Source: Crocinitomicaceae bacterium (GTDB taxonomy: Bacteria > Bacteroidota > Bacteroidia > Flavobacteriales_D > Sanyastnellaceae). Taken from it: a DNA stretch of 64,000 nucleotides. The notes below the pieces were generated by a model that saw nothing but the letters and a program-made list of their open reading frames with translations, ran no database searches and had not been told where the DNA came from. This document shows positions 8,509 through 17,680 of this stretch, piece after piece. Position 1 is the first letter of the stretch, and every line of letters starts with the position of its first letter. The translations under genes and the position numbers were made by a program. The stretch covers positions 1 through 64,000 of the forward strand of contig PACT01000024.1 in NCBI GenBank assembly GCA_002700285.1, given 5' to 3'.

Positions 8509-9697
8509 AAACATACGTTTGGCTGATCTTTTTAAATCCGCTGCTGAAAACCTAGCCCCTCAACTTTCTATTTGGAGAAGGCATCTTCATTCTCATCCTG
8601 AACTCTCATATGAGGAATATGAAACGATGAAATATGTCTCTGGAGAATTAGATAAAATGGGGGTAAGCCACACTTCGGGTGTCGCAAATACTGGTATCGT
8701 TGCTACAATTGAAAGCAATGACCCCACATCTCGGTTAATGGCATTGCGTGCAGATCTAGACGCTCTACCTATTCAAGAACTTAACGATGTTCCTTATGCT
8801 TCTTGTAACCCCGGAGTGATGCATGCGTGCGGACACGATGTACATACGACTTCACTTCTAGGTGCTGCTCACATACTCTCCACAACCAAAGATCAATGGA
8901 AGGGCACGGTGCGATTGATCTTCCAACCTGGAGAAGAACAGCTTCCCGGCGGAGCCTCTCTTATGGTGGCAGAAGGCGTCCTTAAAAACCCTACACCATC
9001 TCACATCCTTGGATCACATGTATTCCCTGAACTCCCTGCCGGTCATGTAGGGATGCGTCCAGGAACGTATATGGCATCCGCAGATGAAATTCATCTTACC
9101 ATTGTAGGGAAAGGGGGCCATGCGGCACTCCCCGAGAATCAGTCAAATCCACTCATTGTGGCATCAGAAATAATTTTGGCACTGGAAAAGTTAATACATG
9201 AACGGCCAGACCCCAGCATCAAGACAGTGCTTGCATTTGGGTTTATTGAAGGGTTGGGTGCGACAAATGTCATCCCAAATCAAGTTCATCTTAAAGGGAC
9301 CTTCAGATCACTTAACGAAACGTGGAGATACGAAGTTCACAAGAAAATGAAATCCATTGTGGAAGAGATCTGCAAGAAAAGAGGTGCTTCAGCTGACCTA
9401 AAAATACCTGTTGGATATCCGAGTGTTTATAATGATCCTGATTTAACCGCAAGGATGAAATCAAGTGCCATTGCATTCTTGGGGAAGGAAAAAGTGCATG
9501 ATCTTCCTGTACGAATGACCGCGGAGGATTTTAGCTTTTACGCGAGAGAAATTCCTGGTTGTTTCTATAGAATTGGAACGTCTAGCCCCACTTCTGATTT
9601 GGGACATCGTGGACTACACACACCTCATTTCGATGTCGATGAAGACGCTTTAAAACTTGGCGCTGGACTTATGGCTTATGCCGCAGCAACGACTTAA
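8498..9697 (+). CDS. M20-family metallopeptidase / amidohydrolase
   Basis: WRRHLHSHPELSYEEYET, ACGHDVHTTSLLGAA, FQPGEE, MTAEDFSFYAREIPGCFYRIG. ATG at 8498 preferred over the GTG at 8480 in the ORF track. Confidence 0.92.
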   Translation: MELKNIRLADLFKSAAENLAPQLSIWRRHLHSHPELSYEEYETMKYVSGELDKMGVSHTSGVANTGIVATIESNDPTSRLMALRADLDALPIQELNDVPYASCNPGVMHACGHDVHTTSLLGAAHILSTTKDQWKGTVRLIFQPGEEQLPGGASLMVAEGVLKNPTPSHILGSHVFPELPAGHVGMRPGTYMASADEIHLTIVGKGGHAALPENQSNPLIVASEIILALEKLIHERPDPSIKTVLAFGFIEGLGATNVIPNQVHLKGTFRSLNETWRYEVHKKMKSIVEEICKKRGASADLKIPVGYPSVYNDPDLTARMKSSAIAFLGKEKVHDLPVRMTAEDFSFYAREIPGCFYRIGTSSPTSDLGHRGLHTPHFDVDEDALKLGAGLMAYAAATT

Positions 9698-9703
9698 GTA
9701 AGA

Positions 9704-11902
9704 TTAATTCGCGACGTCACTTAGAAACTTGACCCGCATCAATCTAAGTTCATCTTCAGAGTAGGTTCCCTCAAATTCAACCAATGCTGAGTCAATCCCT
9801 TCGTCTTCTGTTTCACTATAAAACTCAAACAGTTCCTCCACGCAATCTTCATCCATAGATTCTTGAATAAGGTGGTCGATATTAACTTTGGTTCCAGCAG
9901 CGACGATTTGTTCTATTTCACCAAATACTTCTTGTCGCGTTAAATTCGTACGAGCCGCCATGTCATCAAGATTCATCTTTCTGTCAATTTGTTGAATAAT
10001 TGACACCTTGTTGGAAGATTTCTTGGACGAAGTCCTCACCAGCAAATCTTCTGCTCGCTCTATGTCATTCTCCATGACATATTTAGAAATAAGTTCTAGA
10101 AACCGAAGACCAAACTTTGTTGCCTTACCTGCGCCCACTCCGGTAATCCGTAACAATTCATCTTCCTTGATTGGATAGTGAATTGCCATTTCGTCCAGTG
10201 ATACATCTTGAAAAATAACGTAAGGAGGTAAACTCTTTTCATCAGCGATGTCCTTCCTCAAGGTAACGAGCATCTTTCTAAGTGTCGCATCTGCAACCCC
10301 TCCCTGTCCTCGTCGGGTTTGCACCATTGTGTCTCCAGTATCCACATCTCTGTAATCTCTTTCTTCTGAGAGCATCACTGGTTTCGGATTCATAAGAAAG
10401 TCCTGGCCTTTTTCCGTAATCTTTAAAATTCCGTATTTCTCAATTTCTTTCTTCAAGAATCCAAGAACAATCGCCTGACGTATGATGCCTTTCCAATATC
10501 TATCTGACTTCTCTTTTCCTCGCTCCCAAAATGAGCTTTTATCACCTTCATAATCATCTACCTCTCTGTTGTGCTCACCGATAAGAATCGCTGAAATAAA
10601 CTGCATTTTATGAGCCTCTTTATGCTCAAGCGTAGCACTAATGACCATATGAATTTCTTCCTGACCATCGTATTGAGGCTTTGGATATCTCATATTGTCG
10701 CAATTTTTTGCGCCGGGTCCATTTACTTCATCAAATTCTTCACCGAAATAGTGAAGTAAGAATTTTCGGCGAGACACAGACGTTTCAGCATAGGCCATGA
10801 CTTCTTGTAAAAGTTGAGAGCCAATCTCCTGTTCAGCAATAGGTTTGCCTTGTAAAAACTTCTCAAGCTTTTCGATATCCTTGTGGCTATAGAAAGCGAT
10901 ACAATGCCCTTCTCCTCCGTCACGACCCGCACGACCTGTTTCTTGATAATAGCTTTCTAAACTTTTAGGGATGTCATAGTGTATGACTGATCTCACGTCT
11001 GGTTTATCTATGCCCATTCCGAATGCGATCGTCGCAACAATAATATCCACATCTTGCATAAGAAACTGATCCTGTATTCGGCTTCTCGTTTTAGAATCCT
11101 TTCCAGCGTGATAAGGCAACGCCTTAATCCCATTGACGGATAGCGTTTCAGCAATTTGTTCCACTTTCTTTCTGCTCAAACAGTAAACGATACCGCTTTT
11201 TCCTTTGTTGTTAAGGCTGTATTGAACAATCTGCTTGAGAGCATCTTTTTTAGGTCGAACTTCATAATAAAGGTTGTCCCTGTTAAAGGATGACTTGATT
11301 AAAGTTGCATTGACCATTTGAAGGTTCTTCTGAATATCTTGTTGAACCTTGGGTGTCGCAGTTGCTGTGAGCGCGATGATAGGCACATCTGCAATTTGTT
11401 TGATGATGGGGCGGATCCGTCTGTACTCAGGACGAAAGTCGTGCCCCCATTCAGAAATACAGTGCGCCTCATCTACAGCAACGAAACTGATCTTTACAGA
11501 TTTCAAAAACTCTATGTTGCTTTCTTTGGTGAGGGTTTCTGGGGCAACATAAAGCAACTTTGTTTTTCCTGAGACTACGTCTGCCCTCACTTGCTCCGCT
11601 TCAGACTTATTTAAAGATGAATTTAGAAAATGAGTGATTGCTGGGTCGGCGTGATTGCCTCGCATGGCATCCACTTGATTTTTCATCAGCGCAATCAATG
11701 GTGACACGACAATCGCGACACCCTCTAGCATTAGGGCAGGTAGCTGGTAACACATGGACTTCCCTCCACCTGTAGGCATAATGACAAAGGTGTCTTTCCC
11801 ATTGAGTACACTCTGGATTGCAGTTTCTTGCTCACCCTTGAATTCATTAAATCCAAAATATGTTTGTAAAGCGCTTAGTGGCGATTCATCAATCAGGCTC
11901 AT
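9704..11902 (-). CDS. recQ: ATP-dependent DNA helicase RecQ
   Basis: IMPTGGGKSMCYQLPA, DEAHCISEWGHDFRPEY, ATIAFGMGIDKPDVR, YYQETGRAGRDG; C-terminal HRDC-like region. Confidence 0.97.
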   Translation of the reverse strand: MSLIDESPLSALQTYFGFNEFKGEQETAIQSVLNGKDTFVIMPTGGGKSMCYQLPALMLEGVAIVVSPLIALMKNQVDAMRGNHADPAITHFLNSSLNKSEAEQVRADVVSGKTKLLYVAPETLTKESNIEFLKSVKISFVAVDEAHCISEWGHDFRPEYRRIRPIIKQIADVPIIALTATATPKVQQDIQKNLQMVNATLIKSSFNRDNLYYEVRPKKDALKQIVQYSLNNKGKSGIVYCLSRKKVEQIAETLSVNGIKALPYHAGKDSKTRSRIQDQFLMQDVDIIVATIAFGMGIDKPDVRSVIHYDIPKSLESYYQETGRAGRDGGEGHCIAFYSHKDIEKLEKFLQGKPIAEQEIGSQLLQEVMAYAETSVSRRKFLLHYFGEEFDEVNGPGAKNCDNMRYPKPQYDGQEEIHMVISATLEHKEAHKMQFISAILIGEHNREVDDYEGDKSSFWERGKEKSDRYWKGIIRQAIVLGFLKKEIEKYGILKITEKGQDFLMNPKPVMLSEERDYRDVDTGDTMVQTRRGQGGVADATLRKMLVTLRKDIADEKSLPPYVIFQDVSLDEMAIHYPIKEDELLRITGVGAGKATKFGLRFLELISKYVMENDIERAEDLLVRTSSKKSSNKVSIIQQIDRKMNLDDMAARTNLTRQEVFGEIEQIVAAGTKVNIDHLIQESMDEDCVEELFEFYSETEDEGIDSALVEFEGTYSEDELRLMRVKFLSDVAN

Positions 11903-11968
11903 CGATGTTTAAATTTGCTCATTATAAAGATAAGAAGTTTAACCTATTTTGCAACCATAAATTTATAT

Positions 11969-12976
11969 ATGGGCCATAAAAATTTAAATCCACCCTCTTC
12001 ATCTGAGTCAATTCTACAACGAGGCACCCAAACACTTCGTCTAGAAGCTGAAGCAATCAATCGACTTGCAGACCAACTAGGCACTCCTTTTGTTGATGTC
12101 ATCAATCTCATCATGAAGACCTCTGGAAGGGTCGTTTTAACAGGTGTAGGCAAAAGTGCAGATGTGGGGAGAAAAATTGTTGCTACGCTTAATTCGACGG
12201 GTTCACCTGCCCTTTTTGTCCATGCAGGAGATGCAGTCCATGGTGACTTAGGGGGGATTCAGGAGGGAGATGTCGTCATATGTCTCTCTAAAAGTGGAAG
12301 GAGTGCAGAAATGATCGCTTTGGCGCCTTTGTTAAAAGAACACGGTCATACAATTGTGGGCGTCACAGGAGTTGCTGATTCACCACTCGCTCAACAATCT
12401 GACATCGTCTTACTCGCTGGGGGTGATGCCGAAGCTTGCCCATATAACCTTGCCCCTACTACGAGCACAGCTGTACAGATGGCGTTGGGGGATGCCTTGG
12501 CGATGTGCCTTATGGAAGCCAAGGGGTTTGGGGCGGAAGATTTTGCGAGATTTCATCCTGGAGGTGCACTCGGAAGACGGCTTACAGTGAGGCTTAACGA
12601 TCTTATTGATCCCGAGAGAAGACCCTCAGTCACCTTTGATTCTCAGATACAAGATGTCCTTCTCTCCATGACAGCCGGCAGATATGGAGCGACTGCGATT
12701 GTGGGTTCGGAATCAAACATTGTTGGAATCATCACCGATGGAGACTTAAGAAGAGCTCTCGTAGTAGGCAATGCCATCAATTCAAAAGCTGAGGAGATCA
12801 TGACGCCGAAACCATTTGCGATGTTAGGAACCGAACTCGCTGCACATGCTGCAAAAATGATAGAGGACAAAGGAATATCACAGGTCATCGTTACAAATGA
12901 AAATGGAGGGTACACAGGAATGGTTCATTTGCACGATCTTGTTAGAGAAGGCATCACACAGGTAACAACGACATGA
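11969..12976 (+). CDS. kdsD: KpsF/GutQ-family arabinose-5-phosphate isomerase (SIS plus CBS domains)
   Basis: GVGKSADVGRKIVATLNSTGSPALFVHAGDAVHGDLG, LSKSGRSAEM, FHPGGALGRRL, then a CBS pair. Start taken at the internal Met before GHKNLN. Confidence 0.93.
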   Translation: MGHKNLNPPSSSESILQRGTQTLRLEAEAINRLADQLGTPFVDVINLIMKTSGRVVLTGVGKSADVGRKIVATLNSTGSPALFVHAGDAVHGDLGGIQEGDVVICLSKSGRSAEMIALAPLLKEHGHTIVGVTGVADSPLAQQSDIVLLAGGDAEACPYNLAPTTSTAVQMALGDALAMCLMEAKGFGAEDFARFHPGGALGRRLTVRLNDLIDPERRPSVTFDSQIQDVLLSMTAGRYGATAIVGSESNIVGIITDGDLRRALVVGNAINSKAEEIMTPKPFAMLGTELAAHAAKMIEDKGISQVIVTNENGGYTGMVHLHDLVREGITQVTTT

Positions 12977-13824
12977 GCCCTCTTGATCAAGAACTACCCA
13001 ACGAGAAAGAAATGGGCTTTCTCGATCATCTAGAAGAAGTCAGAAAAAGATTGTTTTATTCCGCAATGGCGATTGTCGCAGGAGCTACATTTTTATTCAT
13101 TCAAAAAGACTGGTTATTTAACACTGTTCTTTTTGGGCCTAGAAATGAGAACTTTTTCAGCTTTAGGGCTTGGTGTAAACTTTCGGAACTCATCGGAGCA
13201 GGGGACAAACTATGCGTCAAAGACATCTCTTACGAACTCATCAATACAACCATGATGGGCAACTTCACGGCCCACATGATCGTCTCGCTCATCGGAGGAG
13301 CAATCCTTGCGTTCCCCTTTTTAACAATACAATTGTGGGCCTTTGTCAAGCCCGCACTTAAAGCGCCAGAAAAAAAGGCGGCAAGAGGCGCTGCAGCAGC
13401 ATCGTCAACACTGTTTTTCATGGGTGTGGCATTTGGCTATTGGGGAATCGTTCCGCTTTCACTTCAATTCCTAGGTCATTATGAACTCGGAGATTCAATT
13501 GCGGGAACAGTTGTAGCCCATAGAATAGGCGTAATGTCATATGTGAAGACAGTGGCGACCATTTCGTTCTCTTCAGGTCTGATTTTCCAATTGCCCGTAT
13601 TGATATTCTTTCTCGCTCGAGCAGGAATTGTGACACCGAAAGGTCTTAAAAAGTATCGCAGACATGCACTTGTGGGGATTCTTGTCCTGTCTGCAATTAT
13701 CACTCCACCAGATGTTACAAGCCAAGTCATGGTCTCTATGCCGGTTCTTGCGCTCTACGAGTTAGGAATCATTATTGCCAGAAGAGAAGAGAAAAGAAGA
13801 AAAAAGAAACACAATCACATTTGA
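12973..13824 (+). CDS. tatC: Sec-independent protein translocase TatC
   Basis: EMGFLDHLEEVRKRL, FVKPALKAPEKKAARG, YRRHALVGILVLSAIITPPDVTSQVMVSMPVLALYELGI. ATGA overlap with the preceding gene. Confidence 0.97.
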   Translation: MSPLDQELPNEKEMGFLDHLEEVRKRLFYSAMAIVAGATFLFIQKDWLFNTVLFGPRNENFFSFRAWCKLSELIGAGDKLCVKDISYELINTTMMGNFTAHMIVSLIGGAILAFPFLTIQLWAFVKPALKAPEKKAARGAAAASSTLFFMGVAFGYWGIVPLSLQFLGHYELGDSIAGTVVAHRIGVMSYVKTVATISFSSGLIFQLPVLIFFLARAGIVTPKGLKKYRRHALVGILVLSAIITPPDVTSQVMVSMPVLALYELGIIIARREEKRRKKKHNHI

Positions 13825-16265
13825 AGTATCTTTTCCTAAGTCTCAGTCTTATTGTCTGTCAATTAAGTCTTTGGAGTCAAACCACCTTGGTATCAGGCCA
13901 TGTTTTTGATGGGGAAACTGGACAAGCGCTGCCATATGTAAATGTGAGCTTTGCAGGCACATCTATCGGCACGATGACGAATATAAAGGGGCGATATGAG
14001 CTCGCAAGTGAACACAAAGTAAGTCGAATCGTTGTCTCTTTCATGGGGTATGCCTCTCAGAGCATTTCTATTCAAAAACAAGTCAAACAAAAGATTGATG
14101 TCGCCCTTGAGCCTAGGAGTATCACACTTGATGCCGCAGAGGTCAGACCCGACAAAAAGAAACAAAATCCAGCAAAACCGCTTATGCAAAGAGTCGCAGA
14201 TGCAAAGCAAGTAAACGACCCTGCCAACATTTCTGCAGTAAGTTATAACTACCACGAAAGACTTCAAATTGACCTTAATGACATTCCTGAAAAGTTGCCT
14301 GCACGAAAGTTCTGGGGCGTTTTCGGGTGGGTATGGGACAATCTAGATTCCAGCGATGTAAGAATCGCGCTTCCAACATTTTTATCAGAATCAATCGGGA
14401 CAAAAAGATCTCAAAAAAAGCCGCGGAGATCAGAACAAAACGTCGAAGCTGCAAGGGCAACTTGGCTTTCCGACGGAGAAAGCTCGACAAGTGTAAGTGC
14501 TGAATTCATCAATATCAACCTCTACGAGAACCAGCTTTTACTTCTTAACAAAGCCTTCACCAGCCCCTTACACGACAGGGGAAATCTCCACTACAGATAC
14601 TACATTCTTGATACGCTAGAGATGCACGGAAGACCTTCATTTCACATGGCATTTGTCCCAAGAAGAAGAGGGGAACTGACTTTTGAGGGTGAATTGTGGA
14701 TTGATACTTTATCTCTTGCATTGAGCAAGGTAGAGGCCAAAATCAGTGAGGGTGCGAATCTTAATTTCGTTCGGGCGTTAAGATGGAGGCAAGAGTACAC
14801 GCGCATTGATGGAAATTGGATCATCATCAAGCAAGAAGATATTATTGACCTCTCCATGACCGGTTCGAGTATGGGGATGTATGTCAGGGGAACGCGAATT
14901 AATACAGATTTCAAATTTTCAGAGCAGTGGCCTGACTCAGTTTGGTCTTCAAGAAGGGATTTAAGTTTTGACAAAGGGAGCAATGACATGCTGGAAAAGG
15001 AATGGGTCTTGAAAAGACCAGAACCCTTGTTGGAAAAAGAATCCAACATTTACTGGATGGCCGATTCTGTTCAATCTATGACACAGTATAAATTGATCAA
15101 GGGGCTTTTATATGGCCTAGGGTCTGGAAATGTGAAGTTGGGGAAGATCGAACTTGGCCCATGGTATTATGCATACTCCAACAACCCCACTGAAGGCAAT
15201 AGATTTAGACTGGGAGTAGAAACCAGCAATGATTTCAGTAGAACATTTCTACCAAAGGCCTTCCTGGCTTATGGATCAAAGGATGAAATCTTTAAGTACG
15301 GTGGAGAACTTACTTGGCTGCAACGTAAAATACCTCGTATCGAATGGTATGCATCACATTCAAAAGATCTTGAACAATTTGGTATGTTAGGCTTTTTTAA
15401 TCAAGGCAATGTGTTTATCTCCGCACTTTCAGTTGAGGGTGGCGCAGTGAATTTAACGGAAGTGGTGAAAACTGAGGCGAGCTTTCTCGCTGAGTTTGGA
15501 TCGGGTTGGTCAACGTTTGTTGAACTCCGACACCGAGACATTACCGCGAGAGGTGAACTTGAATTCCCCTTGCCCGAAAATCAGGAGGGAAATAAAGTGT
15601 TAATTACTGCCGAAAGTACTTTTCAGTTGAGATATGCCCATTCTGAGAAATTTGTCAGCGGTGCATTTAACCGTGTTTCTCTGGGGTCACGATTTCCGAT
15701 CATCACAGCTTCGACGACACAGGCCTGGAAAAATATTGCCGGAAGCCAGTATAGATATGGAAGGTACACCTTGGAACTTGAGGGGAAACTCAGGTTTGGT
15801 CCACTGGGAAGAGTGAGATGGAATACAAACACCGGCATTTACTCAGGAACAGCACCATTTGCGCTGATGGAACTTCAACCTGCGAACGAGACCGCACTTT
15901 CGATACAACCTTCATTCAATTTATTGCGCTATTTCGAGTACGTCACTGACAAATGGGTGCGCGCAAGTGTAGAGTGGCATGGAGAAGGCGCTATTTTAAA
16001 TCACATCCCTCTGATCCGAAGGGCCAAATTTAGAGAAGTCATCGGAATGAAGGGAGTCTTGGGAGCTTGGGACACAAAACACGAAGCACTCGTATCTCTC
16101 CCTGATGGTACAACAGGTCTGAATGGCATCTATGCAGAAGGTGTCATCGGTATCGAAAATATTTTTCAATTATTCCGTATCGATTACCACAGACGACTTA
16201 CGGGGTCTACAGAAGGGATGAGAGATAATTGGGGAATCCGATTGGGTTTTTCTGTTGAACTTTAA
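13821..16265 (+). CDS. DUF5686 / carboxypeptidase-regulatory-like domain outer-membrane protein (TTG start)
   Basis: Signal peptide KYLFLSLSLIVCQLSLWSQ; N-terminal VSGHVFDGETGQALPYVNVSFAGTSIGTMTN..G carboxypeptidase-D-like plug; long barrel-like C-terminus. Confidence 0.87.
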   Translation: MKYLFLSLSLIVCQLSLWSQTTLVSGHVFDGETGQALPYVNVSFAGTSIGTMTNIKGRYELASEHKVSRIVVSFMGYASQSISIQKQVKQKIDVALEPRSITLDAAEVRPDKKKQNPAKPLMQRVADAKQVNDPANISAVSYNYHERLQIDLNDIPEKLPARKFWGVFGWVWDNLDSSDVRIALPTFLSESIGTKRSQKKPRRSEQNVEAARATWLSDGESSTSVSAEFININLYENQLLLLNKAFTSPLHDRGNLHYRYYILDTLEMHGRPSFHMAFVPRRRGELTFEGELWIDTLSLALSKVEAKISEGANLNFVRALRWRQEYTRIDGNWIIIKQEDIIDLSMTGSSMGMYVRGTRINTDFKFSEQWPDSVWSSRRDLSFDKGSNDMLEKEWVLKRPEPLLEKESNIYWMADSVQSMTQYKLIKGLLYGLGSGNVKLGKIELGPWYYAYSNNPTEGNRFRLGVETSNDFSRTFLPKAFLAYGSKDEIFKYGGELTWLQRKIPRIEWYASHSKDLEQFGMLGFFNQGNVFISALSVEGGAVNLTEVVKTEASFLAEFGSGWSTFVELRHRDITARGELEFPLPENQEGNKVLITAESTFQLRYAHSEKFVSGAFNRVSLGSRFPIITASTTQAWKNIAGSQYRYGRYTLELEGKLRFGPLGRVRWNTNTGIYSGTAPFALMELQPANETALSIQPSFNLLRYFEYVTDKWVRASVEWHGEGAILNHIPLIRRAKFREVIGMKGVLGAWDTKHEALVSLPDGTTGLNGIYAEGVIGIENIFQLFRIDYHRRLTGSTEGMRDNWGIRLGFSVEL

Positions 16266-16305
16266 TATGCGTTATCTGAAATAATAATCGTTGTAATTTT
16301 ACACC

Positions 16306-17061
16306 ATGGGATTAACGAATGATCTAAACGACGCTTTACATTCTGAAGGACTTGTCAAAAGCTACGGAGGACGAAAGGTTGTGAATGATGTCAGTTTTTA
16401 CATTAAACCTGGAGAGGTCGTAGGGTTACTGGGTCCAAATGGTGCAGGCAAAACCACAAGCTTCTATGCAATCGTAGGGTTGGTTCGACCAGATGAAGGA
16501 CGGGTCTTCATCGGAAAAGAAGAAATCACAAGGACGCCGATGCACGAAAGAGCAAAGAAGGGCATTGGATATCTCCCTCAAGAAGCGTCTGTTTTCAGAG
16601 CTTTGTCAGTCGAGGATAACTTAAAAGCCATATTAGAATTACAAGCCCTTTCCCAAGAAGCGCAAGCCGTTAAATTAGAAGAGGTGATCGAAGAGTTTGG
16701 GCTGAATAAGGTGAGGAAAAGTATGGGCAACGTTTTGTCTGGTGGAGAGAGACGAAGAACTGAGATTGCCCGAGCATTGTGTTGCTCTCCTACATTCATC
16801 CTTTTGGATGAGCCATTTGCAGGTGTCGACCCCATCGCGGTTGAGGATATTCAACGTATCGTGATTCAGTTAAGTCAAAAAGGAATCGGCATCTTAATTA
16901 CAGATCACAACGTGCAAGAAACACTTCACATCACTGACAGGGCATATTTGCTTTTTGAAGGCCAAATCCTAAAAGAAGGTACCGCCGCGTCACTTGCTTC
17001 GGACGCGCAGGTAAGACGCCTTTACCTTGGTGAAAATTTCGAATTAAGACCCAGCAGGTAA
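16306..17061 (+). CDS. lptB: LPS export ABC transporter ATP-binding protein LptB
   Basis: [73 protein letters not shown]. Confidence 0.96.
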   Translation: MGLTNDLNDALHSEGLVKSYGGRKVVNDVSFYIKPGEVVGLLGPNGAGKTTSFYAIVGLVRPDEGRVFIGKEEITRTPMHERAKKGIGYLPQEASVFRALSVEDNLKAILELQALSQEAQAVKLEEVIEEFGLNKVRKSMGNVLSGGERRRTEIARALCCSPTFILLDEPFAGVDPIAVEDIQRIVIQLSQKGIGILITDHNVQETLHITDRAYLLFEGQILKEGTAASLASDAQVRRLYLGENFELRPSR

Positions 17062-17655
17062 TCTCGCAGACAAGATTTTTGACATGTATTTTCCAAAGAT
17101 GTCAAACTCTAGATTTACGGTATCTCTCGGCACCAATGTGTGCATGTTCGTTTCATTCCATGTATAAGGTATGAGCGCAACAGAAAATGAATTTTGTGCG
17201 CTTTCAACAACGGTCAATGAGATCCCATTAATGGTCACAGATCCTTTGGGAACGGTAATCCAAGCGGGGTTTTCAAGCGTTGAAGCGTGTTCAAATGTAA
17301 GAACGTAAGAACCATCTCTCGACTCAGAACCAACAAGAACACCTGTCGTATCAATATGACCTTGAACCATGTGACCGTCGAGGCGGTCACCGAGACGAAC
17401 ACATCGCTCGAGATTGACTTGATCCCCAAGCTTCCAGCTGCCGAGTCGGGTCCGAATGAGTGTTTCTTCAATCGCGGTCACTGTATACCGTTCGGCATCG
17501 CACTTGACGACAGTGAGACAGGTTCCGTCATGGGAAACACTTTGGTCTATTTTAAGTTCAGACGAAAAGGGACAACGAAGTGTGAAGTGGACATTTGAAC
17601 CCTCTTTCTCAATACCCTCGATGACTCCTAAGGATTCAATAATTCCTGTAAACAT
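17044..17655 (-). CDS. ribE: Riboflavin synthase, alpha subunit
   Basis: [55 protein letters not shown]. Start at MFTGII; the longer ORF runs upstream without support. Confidence 0.95.
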   Translation of the reverse strand: MFTGIIESLGVIEGIEKEGSNVHFTLRCPFSSELKIDQSVSHDGTCLTVVKCDAERYTVTAIEETLIRTRLGSWKLGDQVNLERCVRLGDRLDGHMVQGHIDTTGVLVGSESRDGSYVLTFEHASTLENPAWITVPKGSVTINGISLTVVESAQNSFSVALIPYTWNETNMHTLVPRDTVNLEFDIFGKYMSKILSARLPAGS

Positions 17656-17680
17656 CCTTTCGTGATTTTTCCGTTTCGTG

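Noticed and set aside
14642-15049. 135-aa ORF antisense to the DUF5686 gene
   Set aside because: No domain signal and fully contained in a well-supported gene.
17656-17680. Possible FMN riboswitch upstream of ribE
   Set aside because: Only 25 bp separate ribE from the upstream gene; far too short for an RFN element. The same space argument rules out SAM and cobalamin riboswitches before 36543 and 51710.
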